A DNA stretch of 24,385 nt. It comes from JAAFHS01 sp043751715 (GTDB lineage: Bacteria; Pseudomonadota; Alphaproteobacteria; Rhodobacterales; Rhodobacteraceae). The first letter of the stretch is position 1, and the number at the start of each line of letters is the position of its first letter. Shown piece by piece: positions 1-6,873 of the stretch. The stretch spans positions 1 to 24,385 of the forward strand of contig JAYUZO010000249.1 in NCBI GenBank assembly GCA_043751715.1. Direction: 5' to 3'. The notes beneath the pieces are model-generated. The model saw only the letters and a list, made by a program, of their open reading frames with translations. It was not told where the DNA came from and ran no database searches. A program made the position numbers and the translations under genes.

Positions 1-2
1 TC

Positions 3-143
3 GCGAAAAAAGTGCAGATGGATACGGTTGAGTTGATGCTTGCTGCTGGCAAGGACATGTCGGAAGATGCGACCGCCGCTGTCAAAAAGGCAACCGCTGA
101 CGTGACGACCGCTGCCAAGAAAGTTGCTACAGCAGCAAAGTAA
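3..143 (+). CDS. phaP: phasin family protein, C-terminal end only
   Basis: Only the last 46 codons are in the window; the start lies upstream and the gene ends with TAA. The visible tail is rich in alanine, lysine and threonine, with repeated A-A-x-K-K patterns, as in the amphipathic C-terminal tails of phasins that coat polyhydroxyalkanoate granules. A phasin gene directly before phaR is a common arrangement in alphaproteobacteria, and the tail is followed at once by strong tandem terminators, as expected for an abundant structural protein. The call rests on composition plus neighbourhood; a histone-H1-like or other Ala/Lys-rich protein cannot be excluded from so little sequence. Confidence 0.65.
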   Translation, partial: AKKVQMDTVELMLAAGKDMSEDATAAVKKATADVTTAAKKVATAAK

Positions 144-182
144 TCGTCGCAGGAACGTCCTCCCCGTTCCTTGTGATGTGTT

Positions 183-208
183 GGGCGGGCCTTCGGGCCT
201 GCCCTTTT
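183..208 (+). terminator. intrinsic terminator after the phasin gene, first of a tandem pair
   Basis: A 9-bp stem (GGGCGGGCC with GGCCTGCCC, one G-U pair) closes on a TTCG tetraloop and is followed by TTTT. This is a textbook Rho-independent terminator 40 nt after the phasin stop codon. Confidence 0.88.
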
Positions 209-222
209 CCATGCGGCAATTG

Positions 223-253
223 GGGCGTGCCTTCGGGCGCGCCCTTTCTTTTT
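223..253 (+). terminator. intrinsic terminator, second of a tandem pair
   Basis: A second 9-bp stem (GGGCGTGCC with GGCGCGCCC, one G-U pair), again with a TTCG tetraloop, is followed by TTTCTTTTT. It starts 14 nt after the first terminator and looks like a diverged copy of it. It separates phasin transcription from phaR. Confidence 0.88.
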
Positions 254-277
254 GCAAAACTGTCACCTAAGCTGTCG

Positions 278-288
278 CTGCACTGCAA
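278..288 (+). promoter_or_regulatory. candidate PhaR operator upstream of phaR
   Basis: CTGC-ACT-GCAA forms a TGC-N3-GCA dyad 13 nt before the phaR start codon, and an exact TTTGCAAA palindrome lies at 251-258. PhaR proteins of Paracoccus and Rhodobacter bind TGC-rich dyads of this kind and repress their own gene. The site is a pattern match only. Confidence 0.3.
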
Positions 289-301
289 CATGGGGGCACA
301 A

Positions 302-859
302 ATGGCCGACGCGGACAAGCCACTGCTGATCAAACGCTATGCCAGCCGTCGGTTGTACAATACCGAAACGTCCGATTATGTGACGCTGGAGGATATTGCA
401 GGTTTCGTGCGGGCCGGGCGCGAGGTGCAGATCATTGATCTGAAATCCGGCGATGATCTGACGCGGCAATATCTGCTGCAGATTGTGGCCGAACACGAAT
501 CCAAGGGCGAAAGCGTGCTGCCAGTGGGCGTGCTGACTGATCTGGTGCGGTCTTATACCAATTCGGTGCAGTCGGTGGTGCCGCAGTTCCTTGCGGCATC
601 GTTTGAAATGTTGCGCGAGGGGCAGGCGAAAATGGTGGAAAACATGGCCGTCCTGCCCAACCCGATGGCAAGCGTTCCGGGGTTTGAGGCGTTGCGCAAA
701 CAGCAGGAAGCGTTCCTGAAAACCATGATGGGCGGGATGCCAGCCTGGGGTGGTACATCACCCGCCAAGGCCGAAGCCCCCGCCAAACCAGACGCCGATG
801 ATCTGGCCGCGATCAAGCAGCAGCTGGCAGAACTGCAAGCTAAACTTTCAAAGCTGTAG
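302..859 (+). CDS. phaR: polyhydroxyalkanoate synthesis repressor PhaR
   Basis: A 185-residue cytoplasmic transcription regulator that senses PHA granules and represses phasin and related genes until polymer is made. The N-terminal DNA-binding domain (about residues 10-70) carries the family signature around KRYASRRLYNTETSDYVTL and the DLKSGDDLTR segment. The middle part matches the PHB-accumulation domain. The C-terminus (about 160-185) is a heptad-like helix (DDLAAIKQQLAELQAKLSKL). The reading frame stays open upstream to 173, but that extension would read through both terminators. ATG at 302 gives the normal family N-terminus and follows GGGGGCACAA. Self-repression through the dyad at 278-288 is plausible. 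The next gene starts only 4 nt after the stop. Confidence 0.95.
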   Translation: MADADKPLLIKRYASRRLYNTETSDYVTLEDIAGFVRAGREVQIIDLKSGDDLTRQYLLQIVAEHESKGESVLPVGVLTDLVRSYTNSVQSVVPQFLAASFEMLREGQAKMVENMAVLPNPMASVPGFEALRKQQEAFLKTMMGGMPAWGGTSPAKAEAPAKPDADDLAAIKQQLAELQAKLSKL

Positions 860-863
860 CCAC

Positions 864-1826
864 GTGCCGCTGGTGGGTCAGGACGCGCGCATCACCTTGT
901 GGGGGGTAGAGGTGTTTCTGGCGGTGGCCGAAGAAGGCGCCATTTCGGCAGCGGCACGGCGGCTGAACGTATCGGCATCCACGGTCAGCCAGCAACTGGC
1001 GGGGCTGGAGGCGGCGCTGGGCGCGGTCCTGCTTGACCGCGGGGCGCGGCCGATGCTGACAACGCCTGCTGGCAGGATGTTCCGCCGCCACGCGCAAACG
1101 ATCCTGAATGCCGAGGCAGAGGCGCGGGCGGAACTGGCGATGGCTGATCTGGCAGGGCTTACATCGCTGCGGTTGGGCATGATCGAGGATTTTGATGCCG
1201 AGGTGACACCGGCCCTGCTGGCCGATCTGGCGGCTGATCTGAAGGGTTGCCGGTTTTTGCTGGAAACCGGGCCAAGCCACCGTCTGCTCAGCCAGTTGGA
1301 GGCGCGGGCGCTGGATATGGTCGTGGCGGCTGATCTGGGCACGGAACAGGGCGATGGTGGCTGGCGCGAGGTGCATCCCTTGATGGCAGAACCCTTTGTT
1401 GCGGTTGTGCCACGCGGCACGGCGGCGGGTGATGTGCAGGCCATGCCGATGATCCAGTACACGGCGCGTCATCACATGGGGCGGCTGGTGGCGGCACATC
1501 TGGCGCAGCAGAACGTGCGGCTGACGCACCGGTTTGAACTGGACAGCTATCCGGCGATCATGGCGATGGTGGCGGCGGGGGCGGGATGGACGATCCTGAC
1601 GCCACTGGCGATTGGCGTGGCCGAGCGGTTCTGGGGGGCAACTGATGTGCTGCCGTTGCCGTTCGCACCTCTGGAGCGGACGATTTCGCTGACGGCGCGG
1701 GCGGGGGTCTTGCGGGATATGCCGGGGCTGGTGGCAGGGCGGATGAAGGGCCATATCGCGGCGCGTGTTGTTGTACCGGCGCTGGCACGCTGGCCGTGGT
1801 TGGGCGGGCAACTGAGGGTGCTGTAG
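864..1826 (+). CDS. LysR-family transcriptional regulator
   Basis: About 320 residues, the usual LysR length. The N-terminal winged helix-turn-helix is clear (about residues 11-65: FLAVAEEGAISAAARRLNVS, then ASTVSQQLAGLEAALG and LLDRG). The effector-binding domain follows (about 95-300). The start is not certain: no ATG fits, so GTG 864 or GTG 873 is most likely, because LysR proteins normally have 5-12 residues before this helix. The open frame extends to 750 inside phaR, but that part would overlap phaR out of frame. With GTG 864 the gene begins 4 nt after phaR, suggesting co-transcription. The target and inducer cannot be read from the sequence. Confidence 0.88.
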   Translation: MPLVGQDARITLWGVEVFLAVAEEGAISAAARRLNVSASTVSQQLAGLEAALGAVLLDRGARPMLTTPAGRMFRRHAQTILNAEAEARAELAMADLAGLTSLRLGMIEDFDAEVTPALLADLAADLKGCRFLLETGPSHRLLSQLEARALDMVVAADLGTEQGDGGWREVHPLMAEPFVAVVPRGTAAGDVQAMPMIQYTARHHMGRLVAAHLAQQNVRLTHRFELDSYPAIMAMVAAGAGWTILTPLAIGVAERFWGATDVLPLPFAPLERTISLTARAGVLRDMPGLVAGRMKGHIAARVVVPALARWPWLGGQLRVL

Positions 1827-1862
1827 GCAGCAGCGGCAACCTTCGCCTTGCGATCAGGCAAA

Positions 1863-1890
1863 CCGCCCCGGACCTGCTGATCCGGGGCGG
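1863..1890. terminator. bidirectional terminator between convergent genes
   Basis: A perfect 10-bp stem (CCGCCCCGGA with TCCGGGGCGG) with an 8-nt loop lies between the converging LysR gene and the metallo-hydrolase gene. The plus-strand side is followed by a mixed GTTCGTTTCT stretch. For the minus-strand gene a run of eight T residues (complement of 1906-1913) precedes the hairpin and GGTTTGCC follows it. Confidence 0.7.
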
Positions 1891-1917
1891 GTTCGTTTCT
1901 GGCACAAAAAAAACCGG

Positions 1918-2844
1918 CTACCCCGCCATCATCATCTGATAGCTGGCCGGCACATAGCGGAACCCGTCTTCACGCGTCTCGACATAGCCCATGCCGGGAA
2001 ATGGCATGTGGTAGCCAATGAATGGCACACGGTCTGCGGCCAGCATGCCAAACAGCGCGCGGCGGGTTGCGGCGGCGGCGGCCTTGTCTGCATCGAATTT
2101 CACTTCCCAATCGGGGTAGGCCAATGACCAGACATAGTGGTTCGCCGCATCCGCCGCGATCACCAGTTGCGCGCCGTTGCTTTCCAGCCGGTAGGCCATG
2201 TGCCCCGGCGAATGGCCAAAGGCTGCCATTGCCGTGATGCCGGATGCCACACTGCCGCCGTCATCAACAAAGGTTGTCATCCCGGCCAGCGGGCGCACCG
2301 CCTTGTCATAGTTTTCATCCGCCGCTGCGGCCCAATGGTTGTTTTCGACACTGCCCGTCACATAACGCGCGTTGGCAAAGGTTGGCCCCGCTTCACCCAT
2401 CAGCCCGCCAATATGGTCGCCGTGCATGTGCGTAATGACCACCGTATCAATCTGATCCGGCGTGATGCCAGCAGCGGCCAGCGGGGCCACGATGCCTTCG
2501 GGGGCAAGGCCTGTGTCAAACAGCACAAGCTCGGTACCGGTGTTCACCAGCGTGGGCGTGAAAAAGAACTGCGCCTTGTCGGTGGGAATAAAGTTGGCGG
2601 CAGAGGCTGCGCCAAAGGTTTCGGCATCCACGTTCATGCCAAAAATGCCCTGCAGTGCTTCAACGGTGCGGGTGCCTGCCAGCAGTGTTGTCACCTCAAA
2701 TCCGCCCAGCATGAAGCGGTTGAATTGCGGGATGAATGCGCCCTGCAACGGTGCCTCGCCGCGCGCGGGTGTTGCGCGCAGGATTGCGGGGGCAAAGGGG
2801 GCAGCGGCGGCGGCCATGATGGCAGCGCGGCGGGAAATCGGCAT
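1918..2844 (-). CDS. Tat-exported MBL-fold metallo-hydrolase
   Basis: A 308-residue metallo-beta-lactamase-fold hydrolase with an N-terminal twin-arginine type signal (ISRRAAIMAAAAAPFAPAIL, about residues 3-22), so it probably acts in the periplasm. The zinc-binding motif THMHGDH (H139, H141, D143, H144) is intact. Further ligand-type residues appear in GHSPGHMAY, IAADAANH and YHMPFPG. ATG 2844 is preferred over the upstream ATG at 2880 because GGAGG (2853-2857 on the complement) sits 8 nt before it and because it places the signal peptide at the N-terminus. The substrate is unknown: lactonase-like and phosphodiesterase-like MBL proteins both look like this. It lies 111 nt downstream of the metallopeptidase gene on the same strand. 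Confidence 0.9.
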   Translation of the reverse strand: MPISRRAAIMAAAAAPFAPAILRATPARGEAPLQGAFIPQFNRFMLGGFEVTTLLAGTRTVEALQGIFGMNVDAETFGAASAANFIPTDKAQFFFTPTLVNTGTELVLFDTGLAPEGIVAPLAAAGITPDQIDTVVITHMHGDHIGGLMGEAGPTFANARYVTGSVENNHWAAAADENYDKAVRPLAGMTTFVDDGGSVASGITAMAAFGHSPGHMAYRLESNGAQLVIAADAANHYVWSLAYPDWEVKFDADKAAAAATRRALFGMLAADRVPFIGYHMPFPGMGYVETREDGFRYVPASYQMMMAG

Positions 2845-2938
2845 TGGGCGATCCTCCGGATGGTTTCTGTGTCGCCACAAGGTTAGGCCATCCTTTCGCC
2901 CGCGCCATTCACAGGCCCGTCAAACTGCCTGCAATGCT

Positions 2939-2953
2939 GCACAGGCCCTGTGC
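2939..2953 (-). other. short hairpin just after the metallopeptidase gene
   Basis: GCACAG-GCC-CTGTGC forms a perfect 6-bp stem 2 nt beyond the stop codon on the minus strand. There is no T-run, so it may be a weak terminator, an mRNA 3'-end stabiliser or nothing. The rest of the 111-nt gap up to the hydrolase gene shows no other clear element. Confidence 0.3.
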
Positions 2954-2955
2954 GC

Positions 2956-3366
2956 CTATTCCCACCACGGATCGACCGATGCGATATCATCATCTGACCA
3001 GCCAAAATGATGCGCCAGTTCATGCACCAGAACATGGGTGACAAGTTCACCCAAGGTCACATCGCCCCGCGCGGCCCATTCATCCAGAATTGGGCGGCGG
3101 AACAGCCAGATCACATCGGGGCCGGTAACCTGATCCATCACTGATTTTTCGGTCAAAGGCGTGCCGTCATACAGGCCGGTCAGCGCGAATGGATCGGTCA
3201 GTTCCATCAGCTCCAGCATATCATCAGGCGCGAAATCCTCAATGCGCAGGACGATGGCGGTGGCGGCCTCACGGTAGGGCTGGGGCAAGGCCAGCACGGC
3301 ATCGCGCGCCAGATGTTCGATCTGGGTCAGCGAGGGGGCAAGGCTTTCGGGGGTGGGCAGGGTCAT
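2956..3366 (-). CDS. small zincin-like metallopeptidase family protein
   Basis: A 136-residue protein of the minimal metallopeptidase family (zincin_1 type, about 120-140 residues). The diagnostic HExxH motif is present near the C-terminus (VHELAHHFGWSDDD, with H115, E116, H119), followed by the acidic cluster typical of the family. The reading frame is open far upstream to 3621 but that part runs antisense to the next gene. ATG 3366 gives a family-like N-terminus (MTLPTPESLAPSLTQIEHLA). No signal peptide or membrane segment is visible, so it is probably cytoplasmic. Its substrate is unknown. The gene is divergent from the DUF1801 gene with 91 nt between them. Confidence 0.88.
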   Translation of the reverse strand: MTLPTPESLAPSLTQIEHLARDAVLALPQPYREAATAIVLRIEDFAPDDMLELMELTDPFALTGLYDGTPLTEKSVMDQVTGPDVIWLFRRPILDEWAARGDVTLGELVTHVLVHELAHHFGWSDDDIASVDPWWE

Positions 3367-3457
3367 GGGGATAACGCTAGCGGGAAAGCGGGCGGCGCGA
3401 TAGAATATGTAACGGTGAAACGCTGTGCGGTTCGCCTGACAGATTTCCTGCGGGGAA

Positions 3458-3898
3458 ATGGTGAACGATATGTCAAAACCAAATCTGCCCGTTGTCACCC
3501 CGTTGCAGCCTGATGCCTGGCTGGCCTCTGTGGTGCCGGCCCGACAGGCCGAGGCTGCCCGCCTGCTTGTGATCTTTGCCAAGGAAACCGGCTTTGCCCC
3601 GTGCCTTTGGCCCGGCGGCATTGCGGGCTTTGGGCGCTATGCCTTTCAGTATGACAGCGGCCATGCGGGTATCAGCCTTGCGACGGGGTTTTCGCCGCGC
3701 AAGGCTGATCTGTCGATCTACATCATGCCCGAATATGCCGATCACGCGGCCTTGCTTGCGCGCCTTGGCAGACACCGCATGGGCAAGGCCTGCCTTTATC
3801 TGCGCCATCTGGACGATGCTGATGAGGGCGTTTTGGGGGCGCTGATCCGTGCGGGGGTGGCAGACTTGCAGACGAAGTGGCTAGTGACACCGGGCTGA
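3458..3898 (+). CDS. DUF1801 domain-containing protein
   Basis: About 146 residues with the DUF1801 (YdhG-like) pattern: a helical N-terminal part (residues 20-45, ARQAEAARLLVIFAKETGF), then GIAGFGRYAFQYDSG, an FSPRKADLSIYIMPEY strand region and the conserved HRMGKACLYLRHLDDADEGVL segment. The biochemical role of the family is not established; the fold resembles frataxin-like proteins. The start is uncertain: ATG 3458 lies directly behind GGGGAA (too close for ideal spacing), while in-frame ATG 3470 (MSKPNL) has that element 13 nt upstream. No signal peptide is present. The gene is divergent from the metallopeptidase gene and 59 nt upstream of gltX. Confidence 0.8.
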   Translation: MVNDMSKPNLPVVTPLQPDAWLASVVPARQAEAARLLVIFAKETGFAPCLWPGGIAGFGRYAFQYDSGHAGISLATGFSPRKADLSIYIMPEYADHAALLARLGRHRMGKACLYLRHLDDADEGVLGALIRAGVADLQTKWLVTPG

Positions 3899-3904
3899 AA
3901 CTGG

Positions 3905-3922
3905 ACAAGGGTCTGCCCTTGT
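3905..3922 (+). other. perfect 7-bp hairpin between the DUF1801 gene and gltX
   Basis: ACAAGGG-TCTG-CCCTTGT is a perfect 7-bp stem with a tetraloop, 6 nt after the DUF1801 stop. It lacks a T-run (GTGACAGGG follows), so it is a weak or Rho-assisted terminator, or an element in the gltX leader. Confidence 0.4.
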
Positions 3923-3957
3923 GACAGGGAAGCACGGTTCCACCAAAAGGCACCGTA

Positions 3958-5286
3958 ATGAGCATTGTCACCACGCGTTTCGCCCCGTCACCCACCGGTT
4001 ATATCCATGTGGGCAATCTGCGCACGGCGCTGATGAATTACATGATCGCGCGCAAGGCGGGCGGTCAGTTCATTCTGCGGCTGGATGATACGGATCAGGA
4101 GCGGTCAAAGCAGGAATACATCGACGGGCTGAAGGCCGATCTGGCGTGGCTGGGCTTGGGCTATGACCGCATTGAACAGCAATCCTTGCGGATGGGGCGC
4201 TACCGTGAGGCGGCGGAGCAGCTGAAGGCGGCGGGGCGGTTTTATGAGTGTTTCGAGACGCCAGTAGAGCTGGACCTCAAGCGCAAGAAACTGCTGAACA
4301 TGGGTAAGCCGCCGGTTTATGACCGGGCATCGCTGCACCTGACCGAGGATCAGAAGGCGGCCTACCGCGCCGAAGGGCGTGTGGGGTATTGGCGGTTCCG
4401 GCTGGATATTGAGCGGATCGAATGGAAGGACGGGATCATCGGCGATATCTCGATTGATGCGGGGTCAGTGTCGGACCCGGTGCTGATCAAAGCGGACGGG
4501 CAGGTGCTGTATACCTTCGCAAGTTCGGTGGACGATGTGGACATGGGGGTCACGCATATTGTGCGGGGGGCGGACCATGTGACGAATACGGCAACACAAA
4601 TCCAGATCATGAAGGCCTTGGGGGGTGTGCCGCCGACATTCGCGCACCACAGCCTTTTGACCGGGCCGCAGGGCGAGGAGCTTTCCAAACGGCTTGGCGT
4701 GCTGGCACTGCGCGATCTGCGGGGGCGGGGGATTGAGCCGATGGCGCTGCTATCGCTGATGGCGCGGCTGGGGTCATCCAAGCCGGTGGAACTGGCGGGG
4801 TCTTTGCAGGACCTGATTGACGGGTTCGATGTGGGCAGTTTTGGCGCGGCACCGACAAAGTTTGATGCGGATGATCTGTTGCCGCTGACGCGGCATCATG
4901 TGCAGGGCTTGCCGTTCGAAGCGGTGGCGCGGCGGATTGCGGGGCTGGGTGTGCCGGATGATCTGGCGCAAGGGTTCTGGGCAGTGGCCAAGGGCAATAT
5001 CACTGTGCTGGACGATATGGGCCAGTGGTGGGTGCTGTTCCGCGATGGGGCAGAGCCGCTTGTGGATGAGGCAGACCGGGATTTCGTGGCACAGGCGATG
5101 ACGCTGCTGCCGGCGCGGCCATGGACGACGGCGACCTGGGGTGAATGGACAGCGGCGGTCAAGGCTGCCACCGGGCGCAAGGGCAAGGATCTGTTCCGGC
5201 CTTTGCGACGGGCGCTGACGGGGCGGGATGCGGGGCCGGAGATGGCGGATGTGATGCCGCTGTTGCAGAAGGTTCCGGGGGTTTAG
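3958..5286 (+). CDS. gltX: glutamate--tRNA ligase
   Basis: A 442-residue class I aminoacyl-tRNA synthetase that charges tRNA with glutamate in the cytoplasm. The HIGH-type motif is APSPTGYIHVGN (HVGN at residues 17-20) and the KMSKS-type motif is ELSKR (residues 241-245). The LRLDDTDQERS, RGADHVTNT and HHSLLTGPQGEELS segments are also typical. The C-terminal anticodon-binding part includes ATGRKGKDLFRPLRRALTGR near the end. The length matches the shorter alphaproteobacterial GluRS form. The Cys-rich zinc module of enteric GluRS is absent: FYECFETPVEL has a single Cys. Many alphaproteobacteria have two gltX genes, and which paralogue this is cannot be told from the window alone. ATG 3958 follows AAAAGGCACCGTA. 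Confidence 0.96.
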   Translation: MSIVTTRFAPSPTGYIHVGNLRTALMNYMIARKAGGQFILRLDDTDQERSKQEYIDGLKADLAWLGLGYDRIEQQSLRMGRYREAAEQLKAAGRFYECFETPVELDLKRKKLLNMGKPPVYDRASLHLTEDQKAAYRAEGRVGYWRFRLDIERIEWKDGIIGDISIDAGSVSDPVLIKADGQVLYTFASSVDDVDMGVTHIVRGADHVTNTATQIQIMKALGGVPPTFAHHSLLTGPQGEELSKRLGVLALRDLRGRGIEPMALLSLMARLGSSKPVELAGSLQDLIDGFDVGSFGAAPTKFDADDLLPLTRHHVQGLPFEAVARRIAGLGVPDDLAQGFWAVAKGNITVLDDMGQWWVLFRDGAEPLVDEADRDFVAQAMTLLPARPWTTATWGEWTAAVKAATGRKGKDLFRPLRRALTGRDAGPEMADVMPLLQKVPGV

Positions 5287-5301
5287 CGCCCTTGGCAAAG
5301 G

Positions 5302-5322
5302 CCGGGGGTTTCACACCCCCGG
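5302..5322 (+). terminator. hairpin after gltX, probable terminator
   Basis: An 8-bp stem (CCGGGGGT with ACCCCCGG) with a TTCAC loop begins 15 nt after the gltX stop. No T-run follows immediately; the sequence continues ACCCCCGTGGGATATTTGTGG. It belongs to the boundary motif shared with 11626 and 17959. Confidence 0.5.
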
Positions 5323-5352
5323 ACCCCCGTGGGATATTTGTGGACAGATGAA

Positions 5353-6774
5353 ATGGGGCAGGCAGTGGCTGGACAGACTGGGGCTGGGCAGACTGGGGCT
5401 GGGCAAGCAAAGTTCGTTGAAGGGAATTTGCTGCGCCATGTCACGGTGATGTCCTTGTCGGCGTCGGTGGGGTTGATGGCGATCTTTGTCGTTGATCTGA
5501 TCAACATGGTTTACATCAGCTGGCTGGGTGATCCGGACCTGACGGCGGCCATTGGCTATGCGGGTGCGGTGATGTTTTTCACGACTGCCATCGGGATTGG
5601 CCTGTCGATCGGGGTGACGGTGCTGGTGGCCCAAGCCGTGGGGGCGCGGAATGCGGGCCTTGCGCGGCAGCGGGCGACCATTGGTCTGGTGTTGGGCGGG
5701 GCTTTGGGCGTGGCGTTCACGGGCGTGGTCTGGCTGCTGCTGCCGCAGATTGTGGATCTGATCGGGGCGCGGGGGCGCACGGGCGTTGAGGCACTGAATT
5801 TCCTTCGGATATATACGGTAAGCCAGCCCTTGCTGATTGTGGCGATTCTGGGGGCGGCGATCCTGCGCGCCTATGGCGAGGCGCGGCGCGCAATGATGGT
5901 GACGGTCTGGGGGGCGATTGCGTTGGCGGCACTCGACCCGGTGCTGATCCTGTGGCTGGACATGGAGTTGACCGGGGCTGCGATTGCGGGGGCGGGGTCG
6001 CGCATGGTGATGCTGGCGGTGGCCCTGTGGCCGGTCTGGCGGCGGATCGGGGGCTTTGCACCGGTGACGCGTGCGGCGATGGCAGATTTCCTGCGCCCGT
6101 TTGTGGCGATATCGGCACCGGCGATCCTGACGCAGATGGCGACACCTGTGGGGCAGGCCATCGTGACGCGGATGGTGGGGGTGTACGGCGAGCCTGCGGT
6201 GGCCGGCATGGCCATCGCCGGGCGGCTGACGCCGGTGGCATTCGCGGTGATCTTTGCGCTGTCGGGGGCGCTTGGGCCGATCGTCGGGCAAAACCTGGGG
6301 GCAGGGCGGATGGACCGGGTGGCGCGGGTGTTCCGTGACAGCATCATCTTTACCGCCGTTGTGATTGGCACAGTGTCGCTGGCGCTGTTTGTGTTCCGCG
6401 CACCCTTGGCGGACCTGTTCCGCGCCGAAGGTCAGACGCGCGATCTGGTCTATCTGTTCTGCGGCCCGCTAAGCCTGTTGTTCTTTTTCAACGGGTTGAT
6501 CTTTGTGTCCAACGCTTTGTGTAACAATCTGGGCCGCCCGTTCTGGAGCACGGCTGTGAACTGGGGCCGTCATACGCTTGGCACGCTGCCGCCCGCACTG
6601 TGGCTGGGCGGGATGCTAGGGGCACAAGGCGTGCTGATCGGGCAGGCGGTGGGGGGCATTGTCTTTGGGCTGATTGCGGTATGGATGGGTTGGTATGCCA
6701 TCCGCCATCCGCGTGGGCCGATAGCGCGACCGTTGCACGCAGCAGAGGCCGTGCCGGGTGAAGGGCCCGTCTGA
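5353..6774 (+). CDS. MATE family efflux transporter
   Basis: A 473-residue inner-membrane multidrug/toxin exporter of the MATE family, driven by a cation gradient. About twelve hydrophobic segments fall in two halves. Family landmarks include SLSASVGLMAIFVVDLINMV and TAIGIGLSIGVTVLVAQAVG in the first half. The second half has PVGQAIVTRMVGVYG, IFALSGALGPIVGQNLGAGR and FNGLIFVSNALCNNLGRP. ATG 5353 is chosen: GTG 5329 would start inside the boundary motif with no ribosome site, whereas GGACAG lies 5 nt before 5353. The first 20 residues are an odd low-complexity GQxxA repeat before the first membrane region. The transported substrate cannot be predicted. Confidence 0.92.
   Translation: MGQAVAGQTGAGQTGAGQAKFVEGNLLRHVTVMSLSASVGLMAIFVVDLINMVYISWLGDPDLTAAIGYAGAVMFFTTAIGIGLSIGVTVLVAQAVGARNAGLARQRATIGLVLGGALGVAFTGVVWLLLPQIVDLIGARGRTGVEALNFLRIYTVSQPLLIVAILGAAILRAYGEARRAMMVTVWGAIALAALDPVLILWLDMELTGAAIAGAGSRMVMLAVALWPVWRRIGGFAPVTRAAMADFLRPFVAISAPAILTQMATPVGQAIVTRMVGVYGEPAVAGMAIAGRLTPVAFAVIFALSGALGPIVGQNLGAGRMDRVARVFRDSIIFTAVVIGTVSLALFVFRAPLADLFRAEGQTRDLVYLFCGPLSLLFFFNGLIFVSNALCNNLGRPFWSTAVNWGRHTLGTLPPALWLGGMLGAQGVLIGQAVGGIVFGLIAVWMGWYAIRHPRGPIARPLHAAEAVPGEGPV
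5356..5406 (+). repeat. 15-bp tandem repeat inside the 5' end of the MATE gene
   Basis: Two near-identical 15-bp units (5371-5385 GGACAGACTGGGGCT and 5386-5400 GGGCAGACTGGGGCT) are flanked by a degenerate unit before and a partial unit after. They encode pentapeptides GQAVA, GQTGA, GQTGA, GQAKF. The period is a multiple of three, so copy-number change would keep the frame. Confidence 0.8.
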
Positions 6775-6807
6775 CGCTGCTTGCGGGGGGCTGACGCCGC
6801 TTGCGGG
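6771..6807 (+). repeat. 17-bp direct repeat across the MATE stop codon
   Basis: CTGACGCTGCTTGCGGG (6771-6787) and CTGACGCCGCTTGCGGG (6791-6807) match at 16 of 17 positions with a 20-bp period. The first copy contains the MATE TGA stop codon (6772-6774). The remaining sequence up to the riboswitch at 6874 shows no gene. Confidence 0.75.
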
Positions 6808-6873
6808 TGATGATGCGTCGCTTTCGGATTTTCCGGGCTTGTCAGGCGCGTGCTTGCTTGCTACCACGATAGC

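Noticed and set aside
173..301. Extended phaR start at 173
   Set aside because: It would translate through two strong terminator hairpins and add 43 residues not seen in the family.
840..1811. Minus-strand open frame of 323 codons opposite the LysR gene
   Set aside because: Low-complexity Arg/Gln/His composition and full overlap with a convincing LysR regulator.
5329..5352. GTG 5329 as the MATE start
   Set aside because: It falls in the boundary motif with no usable ribosome site; ATG 5353 is better placed.
5311..6291. Long open frame on the minus strand (326 codons) opposite the MATE gene
   Set aside because: Its translation is rich in Arg, Pro, His and Gln with no domain, as expected from the complement of GC-rich coding DNA. 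The plus-strand MATE protein is clear.
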